In this document: piece by piece, positions 6,243 to 8,528 of the stretch
Numbering within the stretch: the first letter of the stretch is position 1
Layout of the letters: every line of letters begins with the position of its first letter
From: an uncultured Lysobacterales bacterium
GTDB taxonomy: Bacteria; Pseudomonadota; Gammaproteobacteria; Xanthomonadales; SZUA-36
Assembly: GCA_937995275.1 (NCBI GenBank)
Contig: CALKKN010000008.1
Coordinates: 1-8,528, forward strand
DNA: 8,528 nt
Direction: 5' to 3'
Notes under the pieces: model-generated
What the model saw: the letters and a program-made list of their open reading frames with translations, nothing else
The model's database searches: none
What the model was told of the DNA's origin: nothing
Made by a program: the position numbers and the translations under genes

Positions 6243-7034
6243 ATGTTTATCAACCGAATGACGAAAAGACTCTTGATGAGCACAACCCTGACCGCAGGGG
6301 TCGTGGCGCTGGCTTCAGCCTCCGCTCTGGCCCAGGTCAACATTGACCAGGTCACCGAGGAAGGCGTGAAACGCGCTGACGCCGGCGCCGCTGAGCAGCA
6401 GCGCATAGAACAGATCGCCACCCAGACCGATGAATTGTTGGCCGAGTTCAACACGCTCGCCAAAGTGGTTGACGGTTTGAAGACCTACAACAGTCTCCTG
6501 CAGAGGCAGGTCGACAATCAGGAGGCCGAAAAAGCCGCCCTCTCCGAATCCATCGGCAATGTCGCGCTGATCGAACGCCAGATCATTCCGATGATGACGC
6601 GGATGCTGGATGCGTTGGAGGAGTTCATCCGCCTCGACACGCCCTTCCTGATGAAGGAGCGCACCGATCGCCTCGCGCGCCTGAGACAGATGATGGAACG
6701 GTCCGACGTGACCTCGGCCGAGAAATTCCGTCGCGTGATCGAAGCGTACCAGATCGAGAACGACTACGGCCGCACCATCGAAGCCTACAAGGGAACGGTT
6801 GACATCAACGGCACGCCCCAGGAAGTCGACTTCCTGAGGATTGGACGCGTATCGCTGGCGTACCAGTCCGTAGGCGGCCAGTACACGGGGGCGTGGGATC
6901 TCGAGGAAGGCAGGTTCATTGAAGTGCCGCCCGCACAATTCAAGACCCAGATCGCTCAGGGCCTCCGGGTCGCCCGCAAGCAGGTCGCGCCTGATCTGCT
7001 GGTGGTTCCTGTCACCGCGCCTTCGGAGGAATGA
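6243..7034 (+). CDS. DUF3450 periplasmic coiled-coil protein of a TonB2-type energiser cluster
   Basis: A 263-residue predicted periplasmic protein of the DUF3450 family, whose genes typically precede ttpC/exbB/exbD/tonB in gammaproteobacteria; the molecular role is unknown. The N-terminus is a signal peptide: basic start, hydrophobic core TAGVVALASASALA, likely cleavage after Ala30. Residues about 45-105 form a long coiled coil (AEQQRIEQIATQTDELLAEF onward), followed by the family stretch IPMMTRMLDALEEFIRLDTPF and a C-terminal globular part with RIGRVSLAYQS and a GAWD segment. Start choice: ATG 6243 gives a normal signal peptide; TTG 6195 would add 16 unneeded residues, and ATG 6258 is a shorter alternative with no better ribosome site. 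The ribosome site at 6243 is weak (GAG only). It is the first gene of its operon and abuts the TtpC-like gene. It is probably a structural partner of the TtpC periplasmic domain. Confidence 0.88.
   Translation: MFINRMTKRLLMSTTLTAGVVALASASALAQVNIDQVTEEGVKRADAGAAEQQRIEQIATQTDELLAEFNTLAKVVDGLKTYNSLLQRQVDNQEAEKAALSESIGNVALIERQIIPMMTRMLDALEEFIRLDTPFLMKERTDRLARLRQMMERSDVTSAEKFRRVIEAYQIENDYGRTIEAYKGTVDINGTPQEVDFLRIGRVSLAYQSVGGQYTGAWDLEEGRFIEVPPAQFKTQIAQGLRVARKQVAPDLLVVPVTAPSEE
7025..7030 (+). promoter_or_regulatory. Shine-Dalgarno site that selects the ttpC-like start
   Basis: GGAGGA lies directly against an ATG at 7031 that overlaps the DUF3450 stop, leaving no spacing. It is six bases upstream of a second in-frame ATG at 7037, which is ideal. 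The second ATG is therefore the likely start, shortening the protein by two residues and removing the apparent ATGA overlap. Confidence 0.75.
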
Positions 7035-7036
7035 TC

Positions 7037-8401
7037 ATGACCAAGACAATATTCAAAGCGGCGGTGATCGTCGGTCTGGCTTTCGGCCTGGGCGCCAACG
7101 CCTTCGCTGCGCAGCCCGTTTCCCTGGATGAATTGCTCGAGCAGGTCAAACAGGGCCGCGTCAGGGACGCCGAAGAGAACCAGCAGCGGATTGCGGAATT
7201 CCAGCGCGACCGCTCCCGCCAGCAGCAGCTGGTGCAGCAAATGGAAGCGGAACAAGCCCGCCAGGAGCAGTTGTCGGAGCAGTTGGAGAACACCTTCGAG
7301 CTGAACGACGCCGAGATTATCGACCTCGAGCGCGCCCTGCAGGAGCGTCTCGGTGAACTGAAAGAACTGTTCGGTGTTCTGCAGCAGGCCGCCGGTGACG
7401 CCCGCGGCAATTTCGACACCTCGGTGACACAGATCCAGTTCCCGGGCCGCGGCGAGTGGCTGACCGAGTTCGCCCAGAAGATGGGTTCGACCACGCGCAT
7501 GCCGACACTCGAGGAAATCGAGCGGATCTGGTTCGAACTGCAGCGTGAAATGACCGAGTCGGCCAAGGTCTCTCGCTTCACCACTTCGGTCGTGAACGCC
7601 AGCGGCGAGGAAGAGCAGCGTGAAGTCGTGCGTGTGGGCCTGTTCAACGTCGTATCCGACGGCAAATATCTCGAATACGTACCGGAAACCGGGCGCCTGG
7701 TCGAACTGCAGCGTCAGCCGCAGAGCCGCTACACCAGCCGCGCCGCCGATCTGCAGACTGCCCAGGCGGGCATGAGCGGTTTCGGGGTCGATCCGACCCG
7801 CGGCCAATTGCTCGCCCTGCTGGTGCAGTCGCCCAGCCTGGTGGAGCGCATCCAGCAAGGTCAGATCGTGGGTTACACGATCATCGTGCTGGGCATCATC
7901 GGTCTGCTGATCGCCATCTGGCGGCTGCTCTCCCTGTCCGCCACGGGTGCGAAAGTCAACAGCCAGGCCAAGAACCTCGAACAGCCCGGCAACAACCCGC
8001 TCGGTCGCGTGGTCCAGGTCGCGCATGACAACCCCGAAGCGGACGTCGAGGCCCTCGAGCTCAAGCTGGGCGAGGCGATTCTGAAGGAGACGCCGAAGTT
8101 CACCGCGATGCTGCCATTCCTGAAAATCATCTCGGTGGTAGCGCCGCTGCTCGGCCTGCTGGGTACCGTAACGGGCATGATCATCACCTTCCAGGCGATC
8201 ACCCTGTACGGCGCCGGCGATCCGAAATTGATGGCCGGCGGTATTTCGACGGCCCTCGTTACGACGGTCCTCGGGCTGTGCGTGGCCATTCCGATGGTCT
8301 TCCTGCACACGCTCGTGCAGAGCCGCGCGAAGCGCTTGAGCCAGATTCTCCAGGAAGAGGCAGCGGGCATGCTATCCGAGCGCGCCGAGAGAATGGCCTA
8401 A
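7037..8401 (+). CDS. ttpC: TtpC-like MotA/TolQ/ExbB proton-channel protein with large periplasmic N-terminal domain
   Basis: A 454-residue inner-membrane protein resembling TtpC of the Vibrio TonB2 system, an accessory ExbB paralogue needed for energy transfer to outer-membrane receptors. It has a signal peptide (about 1-25, ending ANAFAA), then a Gln/Glu-rich coiled coil (about 30-110) and a periplasmic domain to about 275. A TolQ/ExbB unit follows with three TM helices at about 278-300, 354-388 and 404-428. The channel motif APLLGLLGTVTGMIITFQAI and the last helix TALVTTVLGLCVAIPM, with its conserved threonines, match MotA_ExbB (PF01618) proteins. Length, about twice that of plain ExbB, fits TtpC. 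It is downstream of DUF3450 and five bases upstream of a classical exbB, the usual TonB2 cluster order. The symbol is by family resemblance; it could equally be listed as a MotA/TolQ/ExbB proton-channel family protein. Confidence 0.87.
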   Translation: MTKTIFKAAVIVGLAFGLGANAFAAQPVSLDELLEQVKQGRVRDAEENQQRIAEFQRDRSRQQQLVQQMEAEQARQEQLSEQLENTFELNDAEIIDLERALQERLGELKELFGVLQQAAGDARGNFDTSVTQIQFPGRGEWLTEFAQKMGSTTRMPTLEEIERIWFELQREMTESAKVSRFTTSVVNASGEEEQREVVRVGLFNVVSDGKYLEYVPETGRLVELQRQPQSRYTSRAADLQTAQAGMSGFGVDPTRGQLLALLVQSPSLVERIQQGQIVGYTIIVLGIIGLLIAIWRLLSLSATGAKVNSQAKNLEQPGNNPLGRVVQVAHDNPEADVEALELKLGEAILKETPKFTAMLPFLKIISVVAPLLGLLGTVTGMIITFQAITLYGAGDPKLMAGGISTALVTTVLGLCVAIPMVFLHTLVQSRAKRLSQILQEEAAGMLSERAERMA

Positions 8402-8406
8402 CGGGC

Positions 8407-8528
8407 ATGGACCTCGTCTTATACTATCTGCCGTTCCTGGAAACGATCAGGGACTTCATCGAACTCGGTGGCCCGGTACTCCGGGTCATCGGGCTCGTGA
8501 CGCTGTTCATGTGGATGCTGATTATCGA
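8407..8528 (+). CDS. exbB: ExbB/TolQ-type biopolymer transport protein, N-terminal 40 codons (3' end outside window)
   Basis: The start of a second, classical ExbB-type proton-channel subunit. Only 40 codons are present: a short N-terminal region with IRDFIELGGPVL, then the first hydrophobic helix VIGLVTLFMWMLII, running off the window edge. ExbB proteins of the TonB2 type begin in this way, with an RDF...GG motif before TM1. ATG 8407 follows the TtpC-like stop by five bases. The ribosome site is weak (GAGAG at 8387-8391 is 15 bases away), so translation may depend on coupling to the upstream gene. ExbD and TonB would be expected next. Assignment rests on context as much as on the short sequence; it could be annotated simply as MotA/TolQ/ExbB. 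Confidence 0.75.
   Translation, partial: MDLVLYYLPFLETIRDFIELGGPVLRVIGLVTLFMWMLII

Noticed and set aside
7031..7036. ATG overlapping the DUF3450 stop as the start of the TtpC-like gene
   Set aside because: GGAGGA directly abuts it; the ATG six bases further is correctly spaced.
6956..8308. Long open frame on the minus strand (450 codons) opposite the TtpC-like gene
   Set aside because: The plus strand encodes a clear TolQ/ExbB-type protein over the same span; the antisense translation shows no recognisable family.

Overview
The window looks like chromosomal DNA of a GC-rich gammaproteobacterium. The main evidence is gene content: a DUF3450 / TtpC-like / ExbB energiser cluster, an alpha-L-glutamate ligase-like ATP-grasp protein paired with a 7TM inactive transglutaminase, and a REP-type repeat whose arms contain GTAGGAGCGGCTTCAGCCGC, a repeat style common in Pseudomonas and xanthomonad-like lineages. 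A genus cannot be named from the sequence. There is no rRNA, tRNA, CRISPR array, insertion sequence or phage gene.

Layout. (1) 1-911, plus strand: the C-terminal part of an SLC13/DASS-type anion permease with a cytosolic TrkA-C (RCK_C) domain, cut by the window edge and apparently carrying a frameshift near 85-105. (2) 912-1125: a gap holding an inverted pair of REP-like elements. (3) 1126-3404, plus strand: an OPT-family transporter, translationally coupled by an ATGA overlap to a small unrecognised two-TM protein with a long helical cytosolic tail. (4) 3414-5923, minus strand: a two-gene operon in which a membrane-anchored, cysteine-free transglutaminase-like domain fused to seven TM helices is followed, through a TGATG junction, by a RimK-related ATP-grasp ligase. 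This operon converges on unit 3, with only 9 bp between stop codons and a 9-bp-stem hairpin at the junction. (5) 5924-6242: a divergent promoter region. (6) 6243-8528, plus strand: DUF3450 coiled-coil protein, TtpC-like MotA/TolQ/ExbB protein with a large periplasmic extension, and the first 40 codons of a classical ExbB. ExbD, TonB and a TPR protein would be expected beyond the right edge.

Functionally these are four membrane or envelope modules: two secondary transporters, a conserved but poorly understood amide-ligase/membrane-scaffold pair, and a proton-motive-force-driven TonB2-type energiser for outer-membrane receptors. The least explained parts are the ATP-grasp/7TM pair, which lacks the aspartic-protease partner often found with it, and the small protein coupled to the OPT transporter. 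Neither is wholly new as a family, as far as can be judged by eye.
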